From contig OX345636.1 of assembly GCA_947044365.1 (NCBI GenBank), positions 18,206,548 to 18,270,547 of the forward strand: a DNA stretch of 64,000 nt. Reading direction: 5' to 3'. Positions within the stretch are counted from its first letter, which is position 1. Every line of letters begins with the position of its first letter. The translations under genes and the position numbers were made by a program. Positions 1 to 11,635 of the stretch are shown piece by piece. Origin of the DNA: Petrosia ficiformis (taxonomy: Eukaryota; Porifera; Demospongiae; Haplosclerida; Petrosiidae). The notes below the pieces were generated by a model. It had not been told where the DNA came from, made no database searches, and was given only the letters and a program-made list of their open reading frames with translations.

Positions 1-207
1 TATATAAATGTGGCAATGATCTTTTGTCTTTGTTTGGCTGGTTCGGTCATGTTCTTCAAGCAAGACACCAGCTAATAGCAGAAAGACTACCTACAAAAAA
101 CACTACTAGCATCAACCACATAAATTACAGTTAGTATATACTATTTAGTTAACTATAAGTCTATAATTATAACTAAAACCCCTTTTGGTAGGGGTATACA
201 CTGAGTT

Positions 208-325
208 AATCGAGAGAAGAGAAAGAGACAGAGAGACAAAGGGAGAGCAAGAAAGAAAAGAGCCAGAGAGAGAAAAAGACAGAGAGAGACAAAAAGGGAG
301 AGAGAGAGGGAGACGGAGGATTGGA
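208..325. repeat. GA-rich purine tract
   Basis: The + strand is almost entirely purine (AGAGAGAAAGAGAC-type repeats). Both strands stay open and translate into Arg/Glu-rich or Ser/Leu-rich strings, as expected of low-complexity DNA rather than a gene. Confidence 0.8.
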
Positions 326-468
326 TGTAAACACATACCTTCAAGCTTGAGAACAAGTTCCTATTCTTGTCCCGAGTCGTCTCGTCCCCACCCCTAAACT
401 GGGTAACTGGACTCTGGATCCGGACTTGGACAACAATCTATATTCTCTGCAACTGTATATATATATAG

Positions 469-540
<72 letters not shown>

Positions 541-1450
541 TAATAGGCCAATGCTATTAACACTAAAATTCCGGTTCCACTGCAATGTCATGTGACACTG
601 GTCGGTGGTGGAAATTCTACAAATGTTGCTACTGCAACCAGTCGGTGCAAGTTTTTCATAAGGGTTCACCACTATGTCTTAGTGATTGAACCCTAAAAAT
701 GATAAAAAATACTGCCTTGCTGCACTCAGTAGCTAGAGGGGTTTAGTCAACTTTATGGAGGGCTCGCACTGCACGCTCGTCCCTATCGCCTAAATTGTAA
801 CAGTCCACTAAAGCTAATTTAATGACATTAAATTAATACAAAATTCATAATAATTCATTAACAAATTAATCGTTATGTTGTGCATAAGTGTCACTACTTA
901 GTTCACACGGATTTCAACTTCATATTTGAACTTGGTGACTTTGTCTTGAACCTCTAAGTTCAAACACAACAAGTTTATAACCACAAGGCTCCACCCATTA
1001 CCAGACGTTATTGTTAACTTAAAAGTCTGTATAGATTATGATTTGGAATCATCCAAATGAGTGCTATATCAGGTTTATAATCACCGAGCCCGAGGGTGAG
1101 GTTATTATAAAGTTAATATTGCACAAGTGCATAGCCAATATATTTCGTGAAAAAGTCATGTTTATGCAGCTTAATGAAGCCACAAACAACACAGTGCACA
1201 TATCAAACCACGGTGAAGGTAGCACATTTATAGCACTGTTGGAAGCTTTGACGGGTAGCTTCATCATGACATATATATATATATATATATATATACCATA
1301 GTTAGCAGAAACATCAAAGAGCCGACAGGGCGTATATATGGCATATATCCCCGACCACAAGGCAGTTATACAACCGCAGGGAAGTTATACAACCACATCA
1401 AAGTTCGTTCACGAGTACAGCAGGGATATATGCCATATATCATCCCTGGT

Positions 1451-1718
1451 ATGACGTCATGCACATGCGTCACCAAAAGTCTACAGAGAATGAAGGCTAT
1501 GTCGACAAGTAAACACACAAAAAAAGCTCTCTTTGTCTCTTAAAAAAAAAAAGAATCAATATATGGGCGTTTCTCCCAGGAACTATTCGCCCCATATCGC
1601 TGAAAGTGTAAGGTGTGTTAGCCTGTTACTCGTGTCCATTGTCCTGCTCTTTGATGTTTCTGTTAGCTATAGAATATATTATATTCGCCATATATCCCTC
1701 GAAGCCATGGTATATGTA
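1451..1718 (+). repeat. dispersed repeat with CRE palindrome and conserved small ORF, copy 1
   Basis: Matches 47197-47518 in inverted orientation over its whole length. It starts with the palindrome TGACGTCA (1452-1459), has an A-run near 1541-1552, and then an open frame starting with MGVSPRNYSPH and containing a hydrophobic stretch (about SLLLVSIVLLFDVSV). The second copy keeps almost the same peptide with mostly conservative changes. The family is not recognised. It could be a promoter plus first exon carried by a repeat, or simply a repeat with a chance frame. Confidence 0.5.
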
Positions 1719-1719
1719 T

Positions 1720-1772
<53 letters not shown>

Positions 1773-2033
1773 TTAGATGTATTATATATTATAATTATTT
1801 TGGACTAATCTCATGCTCAGATAACAAGGTAGCTAGCTGGAAACTTATATATGGCGTTATTGGCATATCTAATAAAATGATTGCTACCCGGTATATCTAG
1901 ATGCAATGACTGTTATCAAATGATCAGAGAGAGACTGAGCTGTGATTGCATTTAATTAGGTGTCATGAATAATGTATAATGTATTATGCTCAGTTGTTAA
2001 TCCAGTCTAAAATAAATCTGGTGTGAGGGAGTG

Positions 2034-2088
2034 TTATTTATTATAGCTCGTAGGGCCATCCCTATAATTGCTTACCACGGGGTTGAAC

Positions 2089-2126
<38 letters not shown>

Positions 2127-2660
2127 GATAATATCTAGCATTCCATACACTAGTGCTGCCTCAGCAATGCTTGATACATAGTCATCACAAAGCAAATATA
2201 TATAGGGATACTTTTTTCGCAATGTATTTTGTTTTATATGAATGAAAAAGAAAGTACATTCAATTAGTAAATGATAGTAGATAAAGTCAATTGTTTCGTA
2301 GTTTGTTAAACTGTGCTGACGGAATAAGAAAGTTGCGTCATTCCGGGGTCTTGGTCAATTAATGGGCACCTCGCTAAAAGAACGCCCGCTCGAGCTACAG
2401 ACCAGCATGAAGATGTAAAACTGCAACTAATACTATTATGTATAGCAAAGAAACAGTATAAAGATGATGCGAAAATCTTCAACAAGTACTGGTAAGTATA
2501 TATAATAAGTTGATTAGTTTCAGACATGAAGAAGTCATCACTTCAGTCATTCCATCAAAGATCTGTGACTTAGACTGCAATTACACTTATTTTTTAGGCC
2601 CCAGTACACAGAAAGGTAGAGACACTAGTGCCATAAGCAGTGATTGTCAACAGAAAGCAG
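2034..2660. repeat. dispersed repeat family, copy 1 (inverted copy near 47.73-48.24 kb)
   Basis: Segments such as the one with AAGTTGCGTC and AAAGAACGCC (about 2325-2390) and the one with GGTAGAGACACTAGTGCCAT (2615-2634) recur as the reverse complement between about 47730 and 48240. The end of the family carries AGGGCCATCCCTATAATTGC or close variants (2050, 48215, 57025). Both copies are diverged and interrupted by TA repeats. This is probably a non-autonomous element; no transposase frame is visible. Confidence 0.5.
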
Positions 2661-3556
2661 ATACATTTTTCTCAATACATCTTGTTTTAATTATGCTAGT
2701 TGTAACTGGATTTGTGATTATAACTATATAAAGAATTTGTTGTGGGACCATTGTAATTATAATGTCTGTAACCAAAGAGTGTCCACAGTGTTGTAGTGTG
2801 GTAAAAGTTAGGAAATCAAATGTTCTTGCGGGCATTCCTTTGTAACAGAATGTTGTAAGCCATCAAAATTATAAAGCATAGACTACATGAGTAGCTTCAT
2901 TAACTTCACAGAACATGTCATACAAATGGATCACATGATCTTCACACCCATTTATTTTGTTTGAACATCCCATCAATTAATATTTAATATATATAACCTA
3001 CACTGCTCACATGCCAAGGGCATACAACTGGATCACGCACTACTGTGCTTTTCAGTGTAATATTAAAATAACAGTTATTATAACAGAGGCAAATATTTGA
3101 AAGGTAGCTATAGCTATGATTCTCGTTAACAAATAGAAAAGGGTGCAATAATGCACCTCAATACTTACATAATTATAATGCATGAACTCAACTTATGCAT
3201 TTCAGTTACTGTGTAAGTAGAATTACATAAGAAATTTTATTGTGCAAGTACGTCTATAATTTGGAATTGAACTAAATGGAAAACCACACCCTGTCTAATG
3301 TTCTGATAATATAATGTATGATGTAATCAGTGAATAGTTACTCGAAGAAAGAGCCAGTACTTTTTTTTGGTGCCAATTACACCCGTATCGTAACACTAAC
3401 ATGGATTATTATCTTGAAATACTATAACATGAAAAAAATTCACAAAATACCTTTTAACTACAAATTGAAATGATGAAAGTTCCTGCTTTTTAACTACAAT
3501 ATGTCATAATTATAAAGCATATAAAAATGCAGTGAAGGCTTAGTGTTGATAATGTG

Positions 3557-4735
3557 TTAGATTATGAAAGCAAGCAACATCATTGAGATGAACAGAGTGG
3601 CCAAAGAGACAACCACATTGGCAGCACCTGTAGTATAAGATATAATATAACAAATCAGGAGACTGCATATACAATTAATCACAATTGCATTTAAATCTTG
3701 TAAGAATGATTATTCATTGATTTATTGTACTAGGTAAGATTTATAATAATTACAATCATTGTAATCATTTATAAGCTCTCAGTATAAATTCATAGGCAAA
3801 AAAACTTTTGATAGAAAGCTGTAAATACAAAAACTAATGCAAGCTATAGGCAAGCATCTTTATTAAATGAGTCCTAGTACTAGTATTTGAGGGCAATGCT
3901 CACAATTTGAGAATAATCAATGAAAAGTATATAAAATTTGTTTATGAAAAAACACATCATTATAACACTATAATCATAGTAATTACACACTATAATCATA
4001 GTAATTAAATTATAACACTATAATCAGTAATTACACTATAATTATAGTAATTAAATTATAACATTATAATCAGAGTAATTAAACTATAGCACTATAATCA
4101 TATTAATTAAATTATAACACTATAAGCATAGTAATTAAACTATAACACTATAATCAGTAATTAAACTATAACACTATAATTATAGTAATTAAATTATAAC
4201 TCATAGTAATTAAACTATAGCACTATAATCAGTAATTAAACTATAACACTATAATCATAATAATTAAATTATAACGAGTGCCATCGGGACGGGACCCTCA
4301 CCTATGTGGCAAAGTAATATTGTATGTGAAACAAACATTAATCATGTATAAACATAATACACCAAAAGATTACAATAATTATGCATTATATATTCATCAT
4401 TGGTCATTTGTATGGGTCTGAGTATAATAATTATAGTCATGAAAGGTTAACTTCAGATTGTTTAGTGCATTCAAAAAGGTATAAAATAACAAACGTCAAG
4501 GACGAAAATTCTGCTATCAATGAAGTAAACTGTGAAGGATTGAATGGATGCTATCAACTGAACTCAATTTAATATCTATTTTAAATACAACAAGTGTATA
4601 TAGAGAAAAAAGTATCCCTATGATTGCTTTATGGTGTCCAGCACTCAGTAATCATGGCTTTATATCAGGAGTGGAGAGTCAGCCTGAGTACGAAAATAAC
4701 TTTAACCACATGGGCACATGGGCTTATATATCAAA

Positions 4736-4808
<73 letters not shown>

Positions 4809-5085
4809 ATATATATATATATATATATGCTAACAGGTCTTATGTACAAAATATAGGACCTGAGTTTTGTGTCCAAGGATGTGATATAGCTCGAGCCAGT
4901 GAGGGCTATATTACATCCGAGGACACAAAATGAGGGTCCTTTATGTGGTATATATGACCTATTTGCATACTATACACTGCATAGTGTGCACATGGAAGGT
5001 CTATATACAATATATAGAACTCACCACATCAAAGGGATGATGTCACCATCATACTATATATATATATATATATACATAAATTATA

Positions 5086-5158
<73 letters not shown>

Positions 5159-6330
5159 TGATAGTGACATCATAATGATTATTCCCACTTGCTAGCTATA
5201 GGTGGATAATCATAAAGGCAATCATTCTGTGTCCATACTACATTATAATTATTATTTATACATAAATTATACTCTGCACAAAAAATTACATTTGGACACA
5301 TCATTTTTATGTGTGTAACATTATATTTCATCCTATATGTACCAGTATTTCAGCTTTATTTGCTCCATTATACTTATGCTGATGTACCTGCAAACATGAC
5401 TTGTTGGACAAAAAGGAATTTTGCACCAGTTTACATATCATTAGCCATTACATATCATTCTGGTTAATGAGACCTAGAGCTGGAGCTAGAGACCACATAC
5501 ATGCATGTTTGTCAATGCAGCTTGCAATTGATCACTGCAACTATATTAGTCATTATTTCATTATTGATTTTTTACAGTGATGTGTATGCACAGCCATCAA
5601 AAGTGTTTAGAAATAATACATAATTGTTAACAATTATTTATTCTAGTATGCATATGTATGCATATTGCCAAACTAAATTAAAATTCCTGTACCTACATGA
5701 TTATAGCTTAAAAATACTAAGATGTATTGTAATTATAATAATAAAATTATGATTACTATTATGATTGTTATTATGTATTGCAGATGGAGATGGAGATGAT
5801 CACATCAGCTTACTGTAGAAGCTAATAACCTAATTAGTATAATTAGTATATTTATGTACATGAATTTGTACTTATAATACCTGTATTTACTAACATTTGT
5901 AGCAGATGTGCACGTGTGTAATTACTATGTGATTTCCATACTGCTATGTCTGAAGTATGTTGCATTGTTTTTGTTACCATACTTATTATGGATGTATTTT
6001 ATATCAGGAGTGGAGAGTCAAACTTCAGGGTATTTTGCAATCCTTGTTTTGTCAAATAACATGTTTTGGAAATTCTTTTTATGGAAAATACAATTAGCCT
6101 TCATGATCAATTAGGAGAGTTACAAATTGTTATGTCCCACAACCCACAAAGTTGACACAAATTCTTAGCAGATTATCCATATTTGGAAGAAAGCTGGAGG
6201 TGTTATTCGAAAACAGTTGGACTATGCAAGTTTGACACCACTTCGAGGTGCTCGTAAGCTCCTGCATATAATATACTAATCAAGTAATAAATTATTACTG
6301 CTTATAAATATTGCCTATCCAGAAAAAATG

Positions 6331-6395
<65 letters not shown>

Positions 6396-8114
6396 ATTAT
6401 ATAGAGTATATATAGTCTGAGGAGTAATACTGTATTGCTATAAACAATTAACTATTTTCATAACAACATAATTACACATCTCTTCCTGCGGTAGTAGGAT
6501 ATATATTGATATGTACATTCATGATTGCATGACTAGTTGTTATCACAGTAATCAATAACAGCCTGTTTATATGGTAGTAGGGTGTATTCTGACTGTAGTC
6601 ATAACATTTTACCACATATATGCTATATAGTATAACCAGACATGCAAAAGGTTAATTATCCTCGTATTTCATGTTTCTAACTATATATTTGAAATATAAG
6701 TGCAACTGAGGTAACTATATACTGGTCTGTTAAAATAACCAATTAATTTTTACACGAGCAGTAAAATCGGTGTTTGTCCTCTAACACTTTAGAGAAAAAA
6801 AACATAAACACTGCAAAAAATAAATCGTTAAAATAACCATTTTATTGGTTAGTGCAGTTGCAAGGAATAGCATGAGTTTCAATTTAGATTGTCAATTGTC
6901 ATAGAGGATGTTGTGGCTACATGCATGTGTATACGACATAATGTGTACCAAGTATTGGAAGGTATAAATTAAATTATGTGTTTGCGGGTTTACAAACCTT
7001 TTTGATGGCCATATACAATTACATGTACTTTAGTATAAATTACACTAAATCTTTGACATCACATATGAGTAGACAGCACCCTAAAATTATAGTAATTCTA
7101 CACATGTATAATTGAATATAATATGTACAAACTATCTGTGGCGGCATTAGATGCATGTATTCCGAACAACCAACCAATTGTTAAATCCTTGCAACTGTAC
7201 TAACCACTAAATTAGTTATGTTTTTTTTGCAGTGTATATAGAACAATAGTCTTCAAACCTAGTGATGTCCTTATATATATATACTTGCCAAATAGAAATC
7301 ACATACAACTTTGATCGTTGAAGTTATATTATATATAATACATAATTATATATGCACTAATCCAAGCATGATTATTATTGAGAAACTTATTGTAATTATT
7401 ATACTTATAGGCAGTATATATATATACTAGATATTATATATATAATTATATTTACCAGTTAATTTATACATTTAGAGTTTTATATACTCAGCATTTACCT
7501 GAACATTGTTGCAGACAAAGCTGATTTGGAAAAACACCATCCTTCTTGTGTTCCTCAAACAAAGCTGGAGTGGTATAGTCAGACACGTTACCACCCCAAC
7601 CCCAGAGTAGATACACACATTGATCTAGGTTAAGATCCTGATTATCATCACCAGTAATGATAGCACGCCTAAAAGACATCATAGTTTTTCCATTCTCCAC
7701 ATATACCATAGTATTTTGCAAGTTTTGCACAGCATCATATGTTGGTAGAATACGTTCATCTGCTACCCACCTGTATAATATATATAGTAAGAATTTAAGG
7801 AAAATGCTTTTCAAATCTTCTGTGAGAGTAGGAGAGCATACATGGTTAAAACAATTCATAGCAACAGAAACCAGACAGCAATATTTACATAATCATGCAT
7901 GGCTTCTGGTATTTCGACAATTATATAATTTGCTGAAAACATGCACTCACTATAATATAATCACATGCACATTTTATGCATGTTGTTATTATTATACTTG
8001 ATGTTCAGCAGCTTGTCACTTTACTCCACATATTATATATAAACATTTTAAAGGTTTAATGTGAATAAAAGCATTTCACCAGAGATGGTCATCCTACAGC
8101 ATGAGAATTGTACA

Positions 8115-8154
<40 letters not shown>

Positions 8155-8510
8155 TATATATAGTGTCTTTCCATCTACTATACATAGTGAAATTTGTCTA
8201 TTACCTGTCCTCAACAAAATATTCACTGCCATTACGAGCACCAACAACAACATCAGCCTGTAGCTGTAGGAATAACAATGAAAATGTTTGTAACATGAAT
8301 ATTTAATTTGCATACCATGTCATTGGTCAAAGAGAAACCTACTGCAACCCATAGAGTTGTGGCAGCAGAAACATTAAATTGAACATCAGGTGATCCTTCA
8401 ACTGTGATCCATGATGCAGTATATTTTCCAATTGACATGGAACCATCACATTGAGCATTTGAGAAAGATACGGCAGAAATAATGGTAAGGAAATGAAGAA
8501 TATAATTCAT
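3557..8510 (-). CDS. DOMON-domain cell-surface protein, probably GPI-anchored
   Basis: Four coding exons with GT-AG junctions in phase: 8510-8316, 8257-8205, 7770-7499 and 3627-3557 (591 nt, 196 residues). A 5' untranslated exon probably ends at 8576, with an intron at 8575-8520. The N-terminus is a clear signal peptide (MNYILHFLTIISAVSFSNAQ). The body has the DOMON pattern: a WVAVGFS-like strand, M-ADVVVGA across the exon 1/2 join, a P-x-x-D-A-V-Q-N segment, FRRAIITGDD, and a final LLWGWGG strand. DOMON domains are beta-sandwiches that bind haem or sugars in secreted or membrane redox proteins. Exon 4 adds a hydrophobic tail of about 20 residues ending at the stop, as in GPI-anchor signals or a tail helix. 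The last intron is about 3.9 kb and full of repeats, so a missed small exon is possible. The domain call is firm; the ligand is unknown. Confidence 0.8.
3957..4275. repeat. AT-rich minisatellite, unit about 28 bp
   Basis: Roughly a dozen head-to-tail copies of a unit like ATAACACTATAATCATAGTA plus ATTAAACT, with shorter variants lacking a few bases. It lies in the long last intron of the DOMON gene. Confidence 0.85.
4739..4828. repeat. TA microsatellite
   Basis: A long TA run, interrupted once near 4805. The open frames here translate as alternating Ile-Tyr and are not genes. It sits directly before a foldback element at 4856-4939. Confidence 0.9.
4856..4939. repeat. foldback (inverted repeat) element
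   Basis: Two arms of about 35 bases face each other: GGACCTGAGTTTTGTGTCC on the left and GGACACAAAATGAGGGTCC on the right, followed inward by complementary ATGTGATATAGC and GGCTATATTACAT. The loop is about 12 bases. It would form a long hairpin. No flanking duplication was recognised. Confidence 0.7.
5037..5175. repeat. foldback element with TA microsatellite as its core
   Basis: Left arm ATGATGTCACCATCATACTA and right arm TAGTATGATAGTGACATCAT are near-perfect inverted repeats. The whole interior (about 5056-5155) is TA repeat, so the palindrome continues through it. It lies in the last intron of the DOMON gene. Confidence 0.75.
6332..6391. repeat. TA microsatellite
   Basis: Uninterrupted TA repeat, again within the long intron of the DOMON gene. 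Confidence 0.9.
6809..7234. mobile_element. CACTGCAAAAA-type MITE, complete copy
   Basis: Starts with CACTGCAAAAAATAAATCG and ends with the inverted TTTTTTTTGCAGTG. Inside each end the arms continue with GTTAAAATAACC, TTGGTTAGTGCAGTTGCAAG and its complement CTTGCAACTGTACTAACC. It is about 426 bp with no coding capacity. Related copies lie at 24592, 29253, 29970, 30779, 36961 and 52640. The terminal inverted repeats are about 55-60 bp. The superfamily is undecided because no consistent target duplication is visible. Confidence 0.7.
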
Positions 8511-8576
8511 TGCTGGCTTCTGTTTCCAAAAAAGATAATAATAATAATTATAATACTATAATACCTATAATTTACC

Positions 8577-10300
8577 TGAACAATTCTCACTACAGTGTTC
8601 TGCACTAGCAATATATATATATACAAACTGTAACTGTCTGTATGATTGCCTATATATATGCTGCAGAATCACGCACCCCGCCCATTCGTGGGAGGTTTGT
8701 TAGCCTGTCGGGGGTGAGAAACTGTTTTAATCTGTGCGAGTCTACGCCATTGTGGGTTCAATCACTGTGGTAATCAAACTGAATCTGAAAAAATCAGCCA
8801 CGGTTTAACTTGGGATATTATTACACTATTTGCATTTGCATTTTCTGCTTGTTTCCAAAAGCAGTTTTTCATAGGAGTTTGGTTTCAAGTTCATGTAATT
8901 CTACTGTCACATTATTTTAAACAAGCTTTTGTATTAACTGAATATTTCCACATAGTACATACATTCTCTACAATTATAGGATGTCTGTCCACAGCATTTA
9001 CTACAAAACCGATTCCATTTTTGTGATACAATGAATTTCTAACATATAGGAAGTATAATTATCACATTATTATTATAATGTTAATTATAGCTATGACTAT
9101 AAAAGGAAAATAATGCTTTAAGCCTGAATACCTTGTTGTCATGCCAATGAATGGTTAGTCTTTTGTGCTGCTTCTTAATTTGCAAAGAAAATATGTTGTT
9201 ATAGGCTACCATATATTATTTTAAGAACAAATACAATTACATTGTTGTCCACATTGATGTATAATTGGTTGCCGTAGAATCAACATGCATATAGACATAA
9301 TAATCTGGGAACATGCCTACAACTGTAACATTTGGTACAATGATTATTCTCTGCAAGGAGTTCTATTTTAACCATGAATTTGTTTTTGCACTGCTGGATA
9401 AAACAAAGAGAGACTGTCATAAAGAATGTCTCTTTTGACATCACAATTAAGGAATCGGTTGGTTGTATATGACATGATATACAATAATATTTACTTCCTA
9501 TATAATGATCAACTTATCACAATAAGTGAACAGGACTTCAAGTAATGAATAAAATTGTACAATGTGTGAATAATGTATGATTGCAGTCTTCTGCAATAAT
9601 TTTAACGATGGTATAAAAGAAAAACAACTGCATGGAGAAACAGTATGTACAACTAGTTTTCCTAGACTAATGCACAACAATAACTAAAATGGATAAACTT
9701 TCTGATTGTGTCCTTAAAGCTAATTAAAAATATCACAGAGGCAGATTTAGCATCGAGCAAATGGGAGCTATAGCCCCTCCCCCCCTTTTTTTACCAAACA
9801 TTTTTTTATAATTCTAATTTTTTATATTCCTGCTATACAGCTAGTTTAATAAACAGCTAGTTTAATTGACTGTTTAGAATAATAATTATAGACAAGCCCT
9901 AATCTAAAGTTGAGTTGAGACCAACCTATTATATAATTTATTCATAGTTTTAAATTCATGTGAGACTACACAAGTACTATAAGGTTCAATTACTGTGGTA
10001 ATCAAATTGAATCTGAGAAAATCAGTTTGAGTCGGTGAAATTATTATTACATTTGCATTTTCTGCTCGTATCCAAAGCATTTTTCAAATCAATATGCATA
10101 TAGCCATAATAATCTAGGAAAATGCCCACAACTGTAAAGTTAGCATACGATTATTCCTTGCAAGGTGTTTTTTTGAGCCATGAATTTGTTTGTGCAGGGT
10201 ACCAAAAGCTGGATAATAAAGAGAGCTTCAGTTATAGCTTATGAAGAGTTTTTTTTTTAACATTGCATCTTAATTGAGGAATTGGTTGTATGTCCCATGA
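8577..10300. other. intergenic stretch upstream of the DOMON gene
   Basis: No supportable gene. A short GC-rich segment at about 8665-8720 (CACGCACCCCGCCC) is the best candidate for the DOMON promoter on the - strand. The remainder is AT-rich. About 8750-8890 and 9980-10080 are diverged copies of one sequence (AATCAAACTGAATCTGA/AATCAAATTGAATCTGA), and 9270-9420 resembles 10085-10220, so this is an old duplication or repeat family. Confidence 0.5.
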
Positions 10301-10307
10301 TTACAAA

Positions 10308-10495
10308 AATAATAAAAACATTTTCAAAAAAATAACCACTTCAATATAACCCTACATAAGTTTAGCTGGAGTATAAAAAAGAAAGTATACTTATATATAG
10401 GGTTGTTATATGGAAGTGGTTATTTTAATTTTGTTGCTAAGGTACAATCCCAATCTTGTTCATGTGCTTTTTTTGGTTTTGACAAGTTGGAAATT
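10308..10495. mobile_element. foldback element, degraded copy
   Basis: Carries AACCACTTCAATATAACCCT and, further on, the inverted GGGTTGTTATATGGAAGTGG, then TTGTTGCTAAGGTACAATCC. The same arms form the large foldback at 28650-28950 and partial copies at 13095 and 50335. It appears inserted next to LINE remains. Confidence 0.6.
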
Positions 10496-10559
10496 AGACC
10501 TCTCTCGAAAGGCATCCAAATCAGGTATTGAGGGGGTGGTGCTTGCTACCTGAAAATAA

Positions 10560-11099
10560 ATTTGGGTAGACCATTACCCTTTCCAGTAGAAGATCGTATT
10601 TATGATTTTTGTATGTCTACCACCAATACTAGATTTGTTGAACATCATTTCATGATTATGCAGTGTCCTCTTTATCATAGCTTACGTTCTGTTCTCTTTA
10701 GTGAAACCATATAATTTGATTCCAGCTTTGCCTCTTTGCTAGACTTTGAAAAATTTTTTATTATGTCTCCAACTAATTATTATTTATCATAAATAATAAA
10801 TAAGTTTGTTCACAATGCTTTTTGTTTGACAAATAAGGCACCTCGGTTTCCACTGTCTTATTAAAAATTATTATTAACGTGAGAACTGGACGCACCCACT
10901 ACGTAGAACAAACTATGGATGTGTTTCAAAATATTTCGTTTATTTGATTTATATTTATAATGAATTGTGAGGATCCTAAAGTACAACGTGCTTTAGGAGC
11001 ATTTGTCCACCATATTCTTAAAGTTTAATTTTATTGCTTTAATATTTCATAATATGTATATAATTTTGTTTCCTATGGGCTATCCTGGCTTTATGTGGA

Positions 11100-11131
<32 letters not shown>
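10560..11131 (+). pseudogene. 3' end of a non-LTR retrotransposon (LINE relic)
   Basis: In the + frame, 10590-10720 reads as VEDRIYDFC, then EHHFMIMQCPLYHSLRSVLF. This is the H-x-x-x-x-C-P-x-Y-x-x-L-R pattern found downstream of the reverse transcriptase domain in CR1/L2-like LINEs. The frame is broken by stops. The stretch ends in a (TAA)n tail at 11101-11131, as many such elements do. Copy A of the large duplication starts directly after this tail, and copy B lacks the LINE, so the LINE either inserted at or defines the boundary. Confidence 0.55.
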
Positions 11132-11132
<1 letters not shown>

Positions 11133-11163
11133 GCGACACGAGCACGCAATTAACGACAATATA

Positions 11164-11207
11164 TGCGCATGCGCACTCCACTGAGAAGTGTGAATTTTCG
11201 CGGCAAA
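11164..11207. promoter_or_regulatory. NRF1-like and E2F-like sites before the WDR76-like gene
   Basis: TGCGCATGCGCA (11164-11175) is a full NRF1-type palindrome, and GCGGCAAA (11200-11207) fits the E2F consensus. A putative untranslated first exon ends about 50 bases later at 11254 before GTGAGT. An E2F site suits a gene of the WDR76/CMR1 type, which is linked to S phase and DNA damage. Copy B has lost both (see 48436). Confidence 0.55.
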
Positions 11208-11635
11208 TCACTGAAATCAGGACAAGTCTAAAACTCTAAATATCTATTGAAGAGGTGAGTTGAATTGATTGCAATGCTGTAGGCACCCCTCGTCTGAGCA
11301 AACACATAATGAATATAATGTCTTTTGTTTGACAGGAATTCTTATTCTGTAAGAAATAACTAATAGTATGTGTTTGCCAGAGAGTGGTTGCTGAATGTTA
11401 AGATCTCTGTGGGAACAATATTCATTGAACCATAGTCCATAGGGTATAGGAAGAGCAGGGTTCAAATTTCAAACAACCAATCCTCCTCTGACTTTATTCA
11501 TTGATATTCATTTGACCACACCCTGAATAACACTGGCCCTAATGATAGTAGCTTTGAGTATTCCAAGTGTCTGAGTGTCTCATCCACAGTCAATTATTTC
11601 AATTTTTCATACTATATTTTTCCCCTCCGAAGCAG

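Larger units (their letters stand above)
1..3556. other. gene-free repeat-rich stretch
   Basis: I see no exon that I can support here. The stretch holds a purine-rich GA tract (about 208-325), TA microsatellites (about 476-540, 1270-1294, 1724-1766, 2093-2124) and two dispersed repeat families that recur near 47.2-48.2 kb in inverted orientation, listed separately. Around 1064-1100 there is one arm of the GTGCTATATCAG foldback motif also found near 37.6 kb. Open frames in this region are low-complexity translations of GA or TA repeats. Confidence 0.6.

Noticed and set aside
469..5156. Open frames rich in alternating Ile and Tyr
   Set aside because: They are translations of TA microsatellites in several frames on both strands.
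7657..8001. A 114-codon open frame on the + strand
   Set aside because: It runs antisense to exon 3 of the DOMON gene and has no domain features.
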